Origin: Paenibacillus sp. SYP-B3998
GTDB taxonomy: Bacteria; Bacillota; Bacilli; Paenibacillales; NBRC-103111
Length of the DNA stretch: 64,000 nucleotides
Direction: 5' to 3'
NCBI RefSeq assembly: GCF_010820665.1
Contig: NZ_JAAIKC010000006.1
Coordinates: 186,001 to 250,000 of the forward strand
The translations under genes were made by a program, and so were the position numbers. The notes below the pieces were generated by a model. The model did not search any database and was not told where the DNA came from. It saw only the letters and a program-made list of their open reading frames with translations. Positions 55,793 to 63,611 of the stretch are shown one piece after another (position 1 is the first letter of the stretch; each line of letters opens with the position of its first letter).

Positions 55793-56776
55793 CTAATCTT
55801 TCTGGGTGTGTCTCAACATGCTTTCTCGGTACTGCACGGGTGTCATCCCATAAGCTTTCTTAAACACATAATGCAAATAATTGCTCGTTGCAAAACCGCT
55901 GTTCTCCGCTATTTTTTCGAGTGTCCACACGCTCTGCAGCAGCTCGCTGCATACATGCTGAAGCCGAACCTGCTGCAAGTAATCCGTGAACGCTAAGCCA
56001 GCAAGTTCTTTGAAAATACGCTGCAGCTGCCGCGAGCTGATCTGCACACGCTCGGAAACAATTTCCAGTGTCAGCGGACGACGGAAATTATCTTGAATGA
56101 ACTGCACAGCAAGCTGATAGCGGTAGCTCTTCATATCCCGTGCCGGCAAATCCAAGCCAAGCTGTTCAATATTGTACGCCCCCACTGTTCTCAAGAGCAT
56201 CTGTATGATGGATTGCTTCATAATGGTGTATTGTCCCGGTTTATTGCTGCGCCAAGCTTCGTAGGCAACAAGGAACCATTTCTTGGCCTCTTGCCGATCA
56301 AACGCAGGAACATGTGGAAGTTCATCTAACTGAAGAATGCACGCATCTGCTTCCGCTATTTCCCAAGCTTCCCCCCAAGCCTCGGCATGGATGAATGGAT
56401 CAGCAGGCTGTTCTAGTTTAACGATGTCAATATGAAGACATAATTCATCCATCTTTTCATCTGCGTCAGCTTCCTGACGATGACTGACGCCAGGACCTGT
56501 TAAATAAAGTAACCCCTCCTGTAAAGCATGAGTAACTCCATCTAAGGTTACAGTCCCTTTACCACGGGGAATATAGTGAAATTCATAATCTGAATGATGG
56601 TGGAAATCAATTATGGTACCGGGCGGGAAGGAGGTTAAATGACAGCGCAAAACACGAATTCCGTAAGAACCCCAACGAAAAGTAAGGTCCAAACGATCCA
56701 ATGCCATCGGATTTTCTACCATAGGTTCAAAATAAAAAGGCTGAACAGTCGCTTTCGTGTGGCTGCTTATGCTCAT
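55793..56776 (-). CDS. AraC-family regulator with cupin sensor domain
   Basis: A 327-aa regulator. The N-terminal cupin (about 45-130; IIDFHHHSDYEFHYIPRG, LLYLTGPGVSHRQ) likely binds a sugar-type ligand. The C-terminal double helix-turn-helix (about 225-320) includes LTLEIVSERVQISSRQLQRI and ENSGFATSNYLHYVFKKAYG. It follows a Gfo/Idh/MocA oxidoreductase gene by 29 bases on the same strand and probably shares its transcript. GGGAGGGAG precedes the ATG. Confidence 0.92.
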   Translation of the reverse strand: MSISSHTKATVQPFYFEPMVENPMALDRLDLTFRWGSYGIRVLRCHLTSFPPGTIIDFHHHSDYEFHYIPRGKGTVTLDGVTHALQEGLLYLTGPGVSHRQEADADEKMDELCLHIDIVKLEQPADPFIHAEAWGEAWEIAEADACILQLDELPHVPAFDRQEAKKWFLVAYEAWRSNKPGQYTIMKQSIIQMLLRTVGAYNIEQLGLDLPARDMKSYRYQLAVQFIQDNFRRPLTLEIVSERVQISSRQLQRIFKELAGLAFTDYLQQVRLQHVCSELLQSVWTLEKIAENSGFATSNYLHYVFKKAYGMTPVQYRESMLRHTQKD

Positions 56777-56805
56777 ATACTCCCTCCCTTCGCTCCCTTA
56801 TTTTT

Positions 56806-57825
56806 TTATGGCAGCAAAGCATCAATACGAACCTGCTGTTTCGTTGCAGCGGAACGATTCGATGCCTCCATCAGCTTGGTTAAATCTGTTGCCAATTGAA
56901 TATTGTCGACAGCTTCAGTGCCAGCCTGAATATGAGCGACCCATTGATGGAAGGCGGACGGTTTGGCTGCCGGCCAGTTCTTCTGCTCCATCCATTGCTC
57001 GTTCGCTTCAGCGAGCCTTGACGTGCGAAGCCACAGCTTTCCATCCTGCTCGGAATAAAGCAAGCTGCCGTCGGTTCCATGAACTTCAATGACAAAAGGT
57101 GAAAAAGCATTGACGAAGCCAGCCTCGACAATGCCGATTGCCCCATTGGCATAGTGCAAAGTAGCCACCGCATTATCTTCAACGTCTCTCCCCGCTACGT
57201 AGCCGTAAGATGCGCTTACCGACTCTGGCATACCCAACAAAAGCCTAGTTAAATACATAGGATGACAGCCGAGATCAATCAGCGCTCCACCCCCGCATTG
57301 CTCTTCGTTGTAGAAATGTTCAGGCAGCCAACCATTGGGATTCGATGCTGTCGGGAGCCCCCCATTATGGGATAAACGAGTCCGAACCAACGTGATTTGA
57401 CCTAACAGCTCCTGCTCCAAAACGGCTTGAATCGCTTGGGTAGAGCCCGCATTCAGTCGTGGCAATGAAACCGTTAATTTGACACCAGCTTCGGCAACAG
57501 CCTTTAAAATATCGTTCGCTTCCTGTAAGGTAGGAGCGATTACTTTTTCCGTGAAAATATGCTTGCCTGCTCGTGCCGCCTTGATAATAACTTCGCGATG
57601 GTGGTTCGTCGGCGTATCGATGATGACCCCGTCAATCTCTGGATTAACAAGCAGTTCCTTTAGGTCCTCATAAAATGCAACCCCGCGCGCGGTCGCCTCC
57701 GCTTGTCCTCTATCAGGCAGCTCATCCCACACGGCGACAATTTCGGTATTCGGATGTTCAACAGCTTGTTGCGCGTAGTCTCTTGCATGAACGTGCCAAA
57801 AGCTTAACATAGCTACTCTAATCAT
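56806..57825 (-). CDS. Gfo/Idh/MocA-family oxidoreductase
   Basis: A 339-aa NAD(P)-dependent sugar-type dehydrogenase. The Rossmann start is VAMLSFWHVHARDYA instead of the classic GxGxxG loop, with EIVAVWDE after it. The EKP-like catalytic motif reads FTEKVIAPTL, with Val in place of Pro, and HxxD-like residues lie in LIDLGCHPMYLTR (about 180). This variation is common in divergent family members, but the substrate is unknown. GGAGG precedes the ATG. Probably cotranscribed with the AraC-type regulator. Confidence 0.88.
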   Translation of the reverse strand: MIRVAMLSFWHVHARDYAQQAVEHPNTEIVAVWDELPDRGQAEATARGVAFYEDLKELLVNPEIDGVIIDTPTNHHREVIIKAARAGKHIFTEKVIAPTLQEANDILKAVAEAGVKLTVSLPRLNAGSTQAIQAVLEQELLGQITLVRTRLSHNGGLPTASNPNGWLPEHFYNEEQCGGGALIDLGCHPMYLTRLLLGMPESVSASYGYVAGRDVEDNAVATLHYANGAIGIVEAGFVNAFSPFVIEVHGTDGSLLYSEQDGKLWLRTSRLAEANEQWMEQKNWPAAKPSAFHQWVAHIQAGTEAVDNIQLATDLTKLMEASNRSAATKQQVRIDALLP

Positions 57826-57964
57826 AAAATAACCTCCAAATAAGTGACTTGGGATTATTGTAGCATGTTAAGAGAGCTTGATAAATTTCAAATTAACGAC
57901 AATCGGTAGTGCGATATTACGACACTTGGAGCCAGTTTTGAAATTAGCCTGATGGAAGGTGATC

Positions 57965-58834
57965 TTACTTCGTTACAGGTACAGTCTTAAAATATTCCTC
58001 AAGGGTTATCCCTTTCGAGACAATATCCTTCGATATTTCTGTCCCTACATAACGAATATGCCATGGCTCATATTGGTAGCCTGTAATTTCGGCTTTGCCC
58101 TTCGGATAGCGAATGATAAAACCATACTCAGCTGCATGCTGTTCAACCCATTTTGCTTCTTTGGTTCCTCCAAAACAGTCTTCCGCTGCGCACTTCCCAT
58201 TGCTGCCTGTTACGTCGATAGCTAGTCCCGTTTCATGCTCGCTCGTTCCAGGAACGGCGCTGTACGTTTTCGCTTTTTCCTCCCCATCTTTCAGCACATA
58301 TCTTTGAAAAACAGACTTCTGTGTTGCGTAAGATCGGTAAGCCGAGACACCTGCAAGATGGATTCCGTCCTTTTCAGCACCTGCAAAAAGTTTCTCTAAT
58401 GCATCAGCCGCTGTTTTACGCATTTTACGCTTTTCAATTTTCTCTGAGAATACAAAAGCTACATCCGGGTACACCAAATCGGTTGGTTCATATTCTGATG
58501 GCAATGAATTTTGCTTATTTACAAGCACAGAGAGGCTCTCTGGCTTAGCTATGACGGCAATGGCCCCATTTTTCCCAGTATTTGCGGATGGTGCCGGAGT
58601 AGCGCCTGGCTTTTGCGAAGCTTTAGTCGTTGGTGTCGGCGTTGCAGTTGATTTACTCGAAGGCGATACAGAAGGCGAAGCTGTGCTGGTTGTATTCGCA
58701 GTTGGGCTCGCAGATGAGCTGGCTGCCGCACTTTCTCCAGCTGAAGGCGTCGGTTCTGCCTTGGGACTGCCGCATCCTGAAAGTATCGTAAACGCTGCAA
58801 CAAGTACAAGCGTACCTTTCATTTTATTGTTCAT
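57965..58834 (-). CDS. VanY-type D-alanyl-D-alanine carboxypeptidase lipoprotein
   Basis: A 289-aa lipoprotein (lipobox ILSGC near residue 21) with a long Ser/Thr/Pro/Ala linker (about 25-90) and a C-terminal VanY-type zinc peptidase domain. Zinc ligands are in GTSEHETGLAIDVTG (His and Asp, about 197-207) and EPWHIRYVG (His, about 261); the substrate Arg lies in GVSAYRSYATQ. It trims D-Ala-D-Ala from peptidoglycan stems. GAGGAGG precedes the ATG. Confidence 0.92.
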   Translation of the reverse strand: MNNKMKGTLVLVAAFTILSGCGSPKAEPTPSAGESAAASSSASPTANTTSTASPSVSPSSKSTATPTPTTKASQKPGATPAPSANTGKNGAIAVIAKPESLSVLVNKQNSLPSEYEPTDLVYPDVAFVFSEKIEKRKMRKTAADALEKLFAGAEKDGIHLAGVSAYRSYATQKSVFQRYVLKDGEEKAKTYSAVPGTSEHETGLAIDVTGSNGKCAAEDCFGGTKEAKWVEQHAAEYGFIIRYPKGKAEITGYQYEPWHIRYVGTEISKDIVSKGITLEEYFKTVPVTK

Positions 58835-58919
58835 GTTCTGAAAATCCTCCTCATTGTTGAAAACATTGCATATGGAATAGACTGCCCGGACGAGGAAAAA
58901 GTTTCATTACCTCCGAACG

Positions 58920-58962
58920 AAAAAAAGCCGCGAAACAAGGTTTGCGCCTCATTCGCAGCCTT
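58920..58962 (-). terminator. Terminator behind the metY-type remnant
   Basis: On minus-strand RNA, 58952-58962 pairs with 58924-58934 as an 11-bp stem with G-U pairs, followed by T7 (58920-58926, partly in the stem). It lies 58 bases beyond the remnant's stop. Confidence 0.7.
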
Positions 58963-59020
58963 CTCATATTTTATTCGTTCCCACATGACCTTTCAAGCCC
59001 CGAACTACCTAGTTCTATAT

Positions 59021-59266
59021 TTATGCTTGACTTGCCTGAATCGCTTGCTCCAGATCATTGATAATATCTTCGATCGCTTCCGTACCTACGGAAAGACGAA
59101 TGAGCCCTTGAGTTAGAGACTTAGAATCTCCGACGTTGGCTAAATGGGAAAATAACTTCACTGTGTGAATCAGCTTTTTGCCAGCGTCGGCGCCGCCTTT
59201 AAATCCGAAGCTTAATATTGCACCCTGACCTTTTGACCGGGTGCTGTACACAGGAAAACAGCCCAC
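59021..59266 (-). pseudogene. Remnant of an O-acetylhomoserine sulfhydrylase (MetY-type) gene
   Basis: The 81-codon frame matches only the C-terminal part of Cys/Met-metabolism PLP enzymes: KGQGAILSFGFKGGADAGKK, LFSHLANVGDSKSL, then directly GLIRLSVGTEAIEDIINDLE. In intact homologues about 25 residues (an HPASTTH block) separate DSKSL from GLIRLSVG; here they are missing in frame. The entire PLP-binding N-terminal portion of over 300 residues is also absent, and the frame starts inside the terminator of the upstream ABC gene without a ribosome site. The coding frame of what remains is still open, suggesting fairly recent decay. Confidence 0.82.
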
Positions 59267-59296
59267 TCCGAATGTTGGTTCAGAGCGAGCTGTTTT
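59255..59296 (-). terminator. Terminator of the amino-acid ABC importer operon
   Basis: 14-bp arms (59255-59268 and 59283-59296) pair with two G-U positions on minus-strand RNA and end in TTTT. It starts 4 bases after the ATPase stop at 59300. Confidence 0.75.
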
Positions 59297-59299
59297 GTT

Positions 59300-60031
59300 T
59301 CAAAGAACCTTGGACAAGAAGGCTTTCGTTCGTTCTTGCTTTGAATGCTCAAAAATTTGCTGAGGTGTTCCTACTTCGACAATAACCCCTTGCTCCATGA
59401 ACATGACGCGGTCGCCAACCTCACGAGCGAAGCCCATTTCATGCGTAACAACGACCATCGTCATACCCTCTTTTGCCAACTGCTTCATAACAGCCAATAC
59501 TTCACCGACCATCTCAGGATCAAGGGCTGACGTCGGCTCGTCGAACAGCATAATCTTGGGTTCCATCGCAAGCGCTCTTGCAATCGCAACCCTTTGAGCT
59601 TGACCGCCGGAGAGCGAATCGGGAAGCGCATACGCTTTATCCGAAAGCCCAACTTTTTCAAGAAGTTCTAACGCCTTCTTCCGGGCTTTTTCTTCCGGCC
59701 ATTTCCTCACTTGAAGCGGAGCTAGCATAATATTATCAATAACCTTCATATGTGGGAAAAGGTGAAACCGCTGGAACACCATACCTAGTTCCATCCGAAT
59801 TTCGTGAATCTTATGGGCTGAATCCATCAACGACTTGCCTTCAATGAGAATCGTTCCCCCATTCGGCTGCTCTAACAAGTTCAAACAACGGAGAAACGTT
59901 GATTTCCCTGAACCTGACGGTCCAATGACAACAAGAACCTCTTGATTTTGAATGTCCGCATTTATGTCTTTCAGGACGACATTATCTCCGAACGATTTTT
60001 GTAAATTTCTTACTTCAATCATTGCGCTCAT
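59300..60031 (-). CDS. Polar amino-acid ABC transporter ATP-binding protein
   Basis: A 243-aa GlnQ/TcyC-type ATPase that powers amino-acid uptake. Walker [10 protein letters not shown] (about 34-42), Q-loop [11 protein letters not shown], signature [17 protein letters not shown] (about 137), Walker [14 protein letters not shown] and H-loop VVTHEM are intact. ATG 60031 lies 5 bases after the permease gene; ATG 60022 is an alternative. Substrate could be cystine or a related sulfur amino acid, given the adjacent metY-type remnant, but this is a guess. Confidence 0.93.
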   Translation of the reverse strand: MSAMIEVRNLQKSFGDNVVLKDINADIQNQEVLVVIGPSGSGKSTFLRCLNLLEQPNGGTILIEGKSLMDSAHKIHEIRMELGMVFQRFHLFPHMKVIDNIMLAPLQVRKWPEEKARKKALELLEKVGLSDKAYALPDSLSGGQAQRVAIARALAMEPKIMLFDEPTSALDPEMVGEVLAVMKQLAKEGMTMVVVTHEMGFAREVGDRVMFMEQGVIVEVGTPQQIFEHSKQERTKAFLSKVL

Positions 60032-60035
60032 CTTC

Positions 60036-60683
60036 CTACACTTTCCTTTCCAGATAAGCAAGCAGCTTGCTTAGGGAATAAGTAAGAATGAAATAAATTA
60101 AGGCTGCTGTTAAGTAAGGCTCCCACACTTTAAAATACTGGCTTCGCATGGCGTTCGACCAATACATCAACTCTGGAGCCGCTATAACGGCGAAAAGCGA
60201 TGAATCCTTCACTAGTACGATAAATTCATTACCGAATGGAGGAATCATCCGCTTGATCGCTTGCGGTAAAATAACGGATTTCATCGTTTGAAAATGTGTC
60301 ATGCCCAGCGAATAAGACGCTTCCGTCTGCCCTCTATCAATAGACTGAATACCTGCTCTGAAGATTTCGGCCATATAGCCCGCAGAGTTCAATGAGAGCG
60401 CAACGATAGAAGCCACAATCGGATTGGTCGTTCCCAAGAATAAAGGAACTACCCCGAAATGGACAAGAAGAATTTGTACTAGGAGTGGGGTACCACGGAA
60501 GAAGTTGACGTACATACTCATTGGCCAGCGCAAATACCCTCGCGTTGACATTTTACCTAATCCGACACCCAGACCCAGAACAGATCCGAACAGAATGGAA
60601 AGAATGGATATACCTATGGTCCAAAGAGTTCCCTTAAGTAATAAGGGAATATACTCCACTATGATGTCAAAACGAAAACCCAT
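60036..60683 (-). CDS. Polar amino-acid ABC transporter permease
   Basis: A 215-aa HisM/GlnP-type permease with about five helices. The EAA coupling loop reads [20 protein letters not shown] (about 137-156), followed by [24 protein letters not shown] single permease suggests a homodimer. ATG 60683 is chosen since AAAGGA lies 8 bases upstream; a GTG two codons earlier is too close to it. Confidence 0.93.
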   Translation of the reverse strand: MGFRFDIIVEYIPLLLKGTLWTIGISILSILFGSVLGLGVGLGKMSTRGYLRWPMSMYVNFFRGTPLLVQILLVHFGVVPLFLGTTNPIVASIVALSLNSAGYMAEIFRAGIQSIDRGQTEASYSLGMTHFQTMKSVILPQAIKRMIPPFGNEFIVLVKDSSLFAVIAAPELMYWSNAMRSQYFKVWEPYLTAALIYFILTYSLSKLLAYLERKV

Positions 60684-60727
60684 ATACACTTTCCTTTCAT
60701 CCCCTATTTTGCTGTTTACAGAACAAA

Positions 60728-60757
60728 AGCATGCGCAAGGTTGAAGCCGCGCATGCT
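60728..60757 (-). terminator. Intercistronic hairpin between binding-protein and permease genes
   Basis: Perfect 9-bp GC-rich repeat (60728-60736 and 60749-60757), 12-base loop, followed on the minus strand by TTTTGTTCTG. Its place inside the operon suggests a partial terminator or a stabiliser of the binding-protein mRNA. Confidence 0.65.
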
Positions 60758-60767
60758 CGCCTAACTA

Positions 60768-61571
60768 TTATTTTTGTTCTAACAGCTTCTTGGTGTCCGG
60801 TTCTTGACCAAACCACTTTTTATATACTTTCGCGTAAGCTCCATTTTCAATCACCTTTTTGATCGCAGGATCAAGCTTCGCTTTCAACTCGCTCCCCTTA
60901 GGCAGCAAGATTCCATAATACTCGGAAACAAAGTTCTGAGGATCGGAGATCACTACAAACTTCTTGTTCGGATTGTTCTTCACATACTCGCGGACAATAG
61001 CGATATCAGCGACAAAAGCGTCGACACCATTCGAATCAAGCTCCATTAGCCCAAGTGTGTTGTTATCCAGACGTTTCAAAGATTTATTGTCTGCACCCAA
61101 GATTTTGGTCATCAGAATATCTGCCGTTGTAGAGATTTGCACAGCAACCTTTTTGTCTTTCAAATCCAATGCGCTTTTGATCGGGCTGCCTTCTTTGACC
61201 AAAATCATGTTTGTAGATTCAAAATACGGAGCTGAATAATCATAGCTTTGTTTACGATCATCCGTAATGGAAACACTGGCGATTCCACCTTGGTATTCCT
61301 TACCTTGCTGAACACTCGTCAGCATGGTATCCCAGCCAGTATTAACGATTTCATATGGAAGTCCCGCTTCTTTCATTACCTCACCCAGAAAATCAATATC
61401 AAAGCCTGATACTTTGTCTTTATCCATAAATTCCATTGGCGCGTAAGCCGCATCTGTCGCAAATTTGTATTTCGTACCACCGCTTTGTTTAGTATCACCT
61501 TGTTTAGCACCGCACCCTGTAATTGCAAGTGTAAGAGCTAAGGCTATAACGAGAACATTTAATTTCTTCAA
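60768..61571 (-). CDS. Amino-acid ABC transporter substrate-binding lipoprotein
   Basis: A 267-aa solute-binding lipoprotein of the polar amino-acid family. Signal and lipobox are ALALTLAITGCG (Cys near residue 19). The mature domain begins YKFATDAAYAPMEFMDKDKV and contains DIDFLGEVMKEAG, SITDDRKQSYDYSAPYFES and DAFVADIAIVREYV. The start is TTG 61571 with GGAGG about 7 bases upstream; the longer frame to 61619 has no ribosome site. A good promoter lies just upstream, so this is the first gene of the operon. Confidence 0.93.
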   Translation of the reverse strand: MKKLNVLVIALALTLAITGCGAKQGDTKQSGGTKYKFATDAAYAPMEFMDKDKVSGFDIDFLGEVMKEAGLPYEIVNTGWDTMLTSVQQGKEYQGGIASVSITDDRKQSYDYSAPYFESTNMILVKEGSPIKSALDLKDKKVAVQISTTADILMTKILGADNKSLKRLDNNTLGLMELDSNGVDAFVADIAIVREYVKNNPNKKFVVISDPQNFVSEYYGILLPKGSELKAKLDPAIKKVIENGAYAKVYKKWFGQEPDTKKLLEQK

Positions 61572-61609
61572 CGCAATTCCTCCACGACTTTGTAAAATGT
61601 ATGAATCAT

Positions 61610-61638
61610 ATTCTAACACCTGGTTAATAAAATAACAA
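61610..61638 (-). promoter_or_regulatory. Promoter of the ABC importer operon
   Basis: TTGTTA (61633-61638), exactly 17 bases, TAGAAT (61610-61615) on the minus strand, 38 bases before the start codon. A near-palindrome ATAAC-AAC-GTTAT (61632-61644) overlaps the -35 and could be an operator. Confidence 0.6.
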
Positions 61639-61762
61639 CGTTATAGCCATGCTGAAAAATCAGGAAAATGCAGGAAAATACAGGGTTTTAGCGTGTTTTA
61701 CAATTGTCAGAATGATGCAATAGAGAACCCAAACGCTTTCGTCAACTGCGCGTAACTGAATT

Positions 61763-61794
61763 AAAAAAACGTTGAGATCCGAGATCCCAACGTT
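61763..61794 (-). terminator. Terminator of yunC
   Basis: Arms 61768-61779 and 6183-equivalent half at 61783-61794 pair over 12 positions with one mismatch; the minus strand continues in a T run (61763-61769). Confidence 0.78.
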
Positions 61795-61818
61795 CGGTTT
61801 CGATAAGAAAACAACCCT

Positions 61819-62121
61819 TCACATCATTTTCAGAATCGCTTCTCGACCTGTCATTCCGGCAACAATTCCCAAATCTTCAGCTGTATATGTCACAGATTCG
61901 AGTGGTGCCTCCAGGAGCTCTTCGATTGTCCGAACCCCCGTTGCCCTTGCTGCTACAATATTTCTATCTCTTAATCGTTCATTTAGCAGCCCTACATCAA
62001 GCGCGCCGCACATGATATATCCTTTGTCTGTTGTGACGACGAGCAACGTTGTCTTAGGCAGCTTCACTTCTATGGCTATGGCTGTATGTCCTTCAAGGAG
62101 AATCGGTTCTACGCGCATCAT
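61819..62121 (-). CDS. yunC: YunC-like DUF1805 protein
   Basis: A 100-aa protein closely following B. subtilis YunC: AIAIEVKLPKTTLLVVTTDK, GYIMCGALDVGLLNERL, then GVRTIEELLEAPLESVTYTA and LGIVAGMTGREAIL. Function is unknown. ATG 62121 yields the YunC length and has AGGAG 11 bases upstream; the frame continues back to 62166. In B. subtilis yunC neighbours yunD, which here lies 25 kb away. Confidence 0.88.
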   Translation of the reverse strand: MMRVEPILLEGHTAIAIEVKLPKTTLLVVTTDKGYIMCGALDVGLLNERLRDRNIVAARATGVRTIEELLEAPLESVTYTAEDLGIVAGMTGREAILKMM

Positions 62122-62265
62122 ACTCTGCACAGCTCCTCTTAGCAGTCTTAAGGACAGTATATGCACATGGTGCTAGTACGGTGTAACGAAAGTATCGGCC
62201 TTACAGGTTTATTTCCAATTACGTCATACAAGTTTGTCATTTTCTATCAAGAACTCATTCAAACG

Positions 62266-62550
62266 TTACTCCCCAAAATCAAACGCTAAGTATAGTTTGT
62301 TCAAATGAAATATTTTTGCGCTTTTTCCTTCATAATTAGCTGCACAATCTTGAAGCATAAATGAAAAGACTTTTTCGCCTCTATTTTCAATCATGTTCAA
62401 ACTTTCATAAGAAGTCATTTCAAATTCAATAGAGTTACAGCTATGTTCTGTAACCTCTTTTACATGCGTATATCGGGTGACGCTTAATTTCTTTGATTCG
62501 GATTTTGTTTTATCGCAAAACAAATATAGATGAGCTAGTAACTGTGACAT
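62266..62550 (-). CDS. Hypothetical 94-aa protein
   Basis: A soluble protein of unrecognised family: LAHLYLFCDKTKSESKKLSV, HVKEVTEHSCNSIEFEMTSY, SLNMIENRGEKVFSF and a hydrophobic end LNKLYLAFDFGE. The alternating strands suggest a small beta-sheet protein. AGAGGAG lies about 9 bases before the ATG, which supports translation. It follows the 64-aa gene by 18 bases, probably in one transcript. Codons are more A/T-rich than in neighbouring housekeeping genes. Confidence 0.6.
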   Translation of the reverse strand: MSQLLAHLYLFCDKTKSESKKLSVTRYTHVKEVTEHSCNSIEFEMTSYESLNMIENRGEKVFSFMLQDCAANYEGKSAKIFHLNKLYLAFDFGE

Positions 62551-62568
62551 CGGATAATCTCCTCTTCT

Positions 62569-62763
62569 TCAGACTTTATTCGAAGCCTTCGCTTGTCGTT
62601 TTGCTGCTTCCGCCTCTGGCTCGGTAAACCCTTCCTTCATCAACTGTTTTTTTATTTTTACGGCATATAGGTCTGCGCCCAATGCCAGTTCTGGCGTAAG
62701 GGCTCCTTTGTAACGATCAGCCATAGACGTGATTGCATTGTACAGCACAAGCTCTTTATCCAT
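62569..62763 (-). CDS. Hypothetical 64-aa helical protein
   Basis: A small helical protein: LVLYNAITSMADRYKGALTP, ADLYAVKIKKQLMKEGFTEP and a basic Ala-rich tail (EAEAAKRQAKASNK). No family recognised. GGAGAGAG lies about 4 bases before the ATG. Head of a two-gene unit with the 94-aa protein. Confidence 0.6.
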   Translation of the reverse strand: MDKELVLYNAITSMADRYKGALTPELALGADLYAVKIKKQLMKEGFTEPEAEAAKRQAKASNKV

Positions 62764-63065
62764 ATTCTCTCTCCAGTATGAATCAGTTATTTTAGAATCA
62801 AATCATGTTAGCAAAATTCCACTTTGAATAATCCCTAGCTCAATTAAGCAATATTAAAACTTATAAAGGACAACTGTAATAGTAGCTGATTACGGATTCT
62901 TAATCAAATATGTGAAATAGAAAAAGTTATGTTTTCCATTGTAACTTACATGTTTTTTAACCAGAAGCCGTTATTTCCAATATCATGTGAAAATTGAGCT
63001 ATTTTTGGTTATAATATAATGATATAGTTGAATACTGAGGATTTTATTTGGAGCAAGGAGGCCGT
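62764..63065. other. 302-base AT-rich intergenic region
   Basis: It separates two divergent genes. I see no small gene or structured RNA. The overlapping -10-like sequence TATAATATAAT (63010-63020) lies about 50 bases before the plus-strand gene; TTGAGC is 15 bases upstream of its second copy. Confidence 0.5.
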
Positions 63066-63560
63066 ATGAGTCAGACGAAAGCAAATGCGAATCAAACCGG
63101 ACATTTATTCACCGTAGAAATTTTAATTGAAGACGCCACCAATGGCCTTGCTTTGGAAAAGCTCCTTCATCTTTTAAATGCAAATACGATTAAAGATTAT
63201 CAAATTATACAAGGAATTCAGCTCGGTAAGCTGATTGAGCTCAACGTGAAAAAAGAGAGCCATTCCGCACCACAGCATATTAAAAGGGCGATCCCCGTGT
63301 CAGCGCCTGCTACTCAGGTAACTGCACCCCCAACGCCAATTCCTGCATCCGAAAAAATCATTGATCAGCTCGAGACCTTTAAAGCCAACAATACATTGAT
63401 CCGATTAACTGTCATTAAAGCGAAGGGGATTAAATTGAATCTTCCTTGCCGCATTTTGAACTATGACAATAGCAGCCAGAATGTAACGGTTTACCATGTG
63501 GATGAGAAAAAAGTATACTTGTTCAAATTAAACGAAATCGACGATTATGTAGCCTTCTAA
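63066..63560 (+). CDS. Two-domain hypothetical protein with possible Sm-like C-terminal barrel
   Basis: A 164-aa cytoplasmic protein. The N-terminal domain (about 12-62) reads LFTVEILIEDATNGLALEKL then YQIIQGIQLGKLIELN. A Pro/Ala/Thr linker follows (about 80-97; VSAPATQVTAPPTPIPA). The C-terminal domain (about 105-164) is LIRLTVIKAKGIKLNLPCRI then VTVYHVDEKKVYLFKL, whose strand order and Gly-x-Lys-Leu pattern resemble Hfq/Sm-like barrels; this is inference. ATG 63066 has AAGGAGG upstream; the frame opens at TTG 63048. Confidence 0.7.
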   Translation: MSQTKANANQTGHLFTVEILIEDATNGLALEKLLHLLNANTIKDYQIIQGIQLGKLIELNVKKESHSAPQHIKRAIPVSAPATQVTAPPTPIPASEKIIDQLETFKANNTLIRLTVIKAKGIKLNLPCRILNYDNSSQNVTVYHVDEKKVYLFKLNEIDDYVAF

Positions 63561-63568
63561 ACAAAATA

Positions 63569-63605
63569 GAAGAGGGAATCCTTCAGCTCTACGGATACCC
63601 TCTTC
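63569..63605. terminator. Bidirectional terminator between the two-domain gene and the EAL gene
   Basis: GAAGAGGG-A-ATCC pairs with GGAT-A-CCCTCTTC (63569-63581 and 63593-63605, one A-A mismatch), T-rich on both sides. Confidence 0.85.
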
Positions 63606-63611
63606 TTCTAT

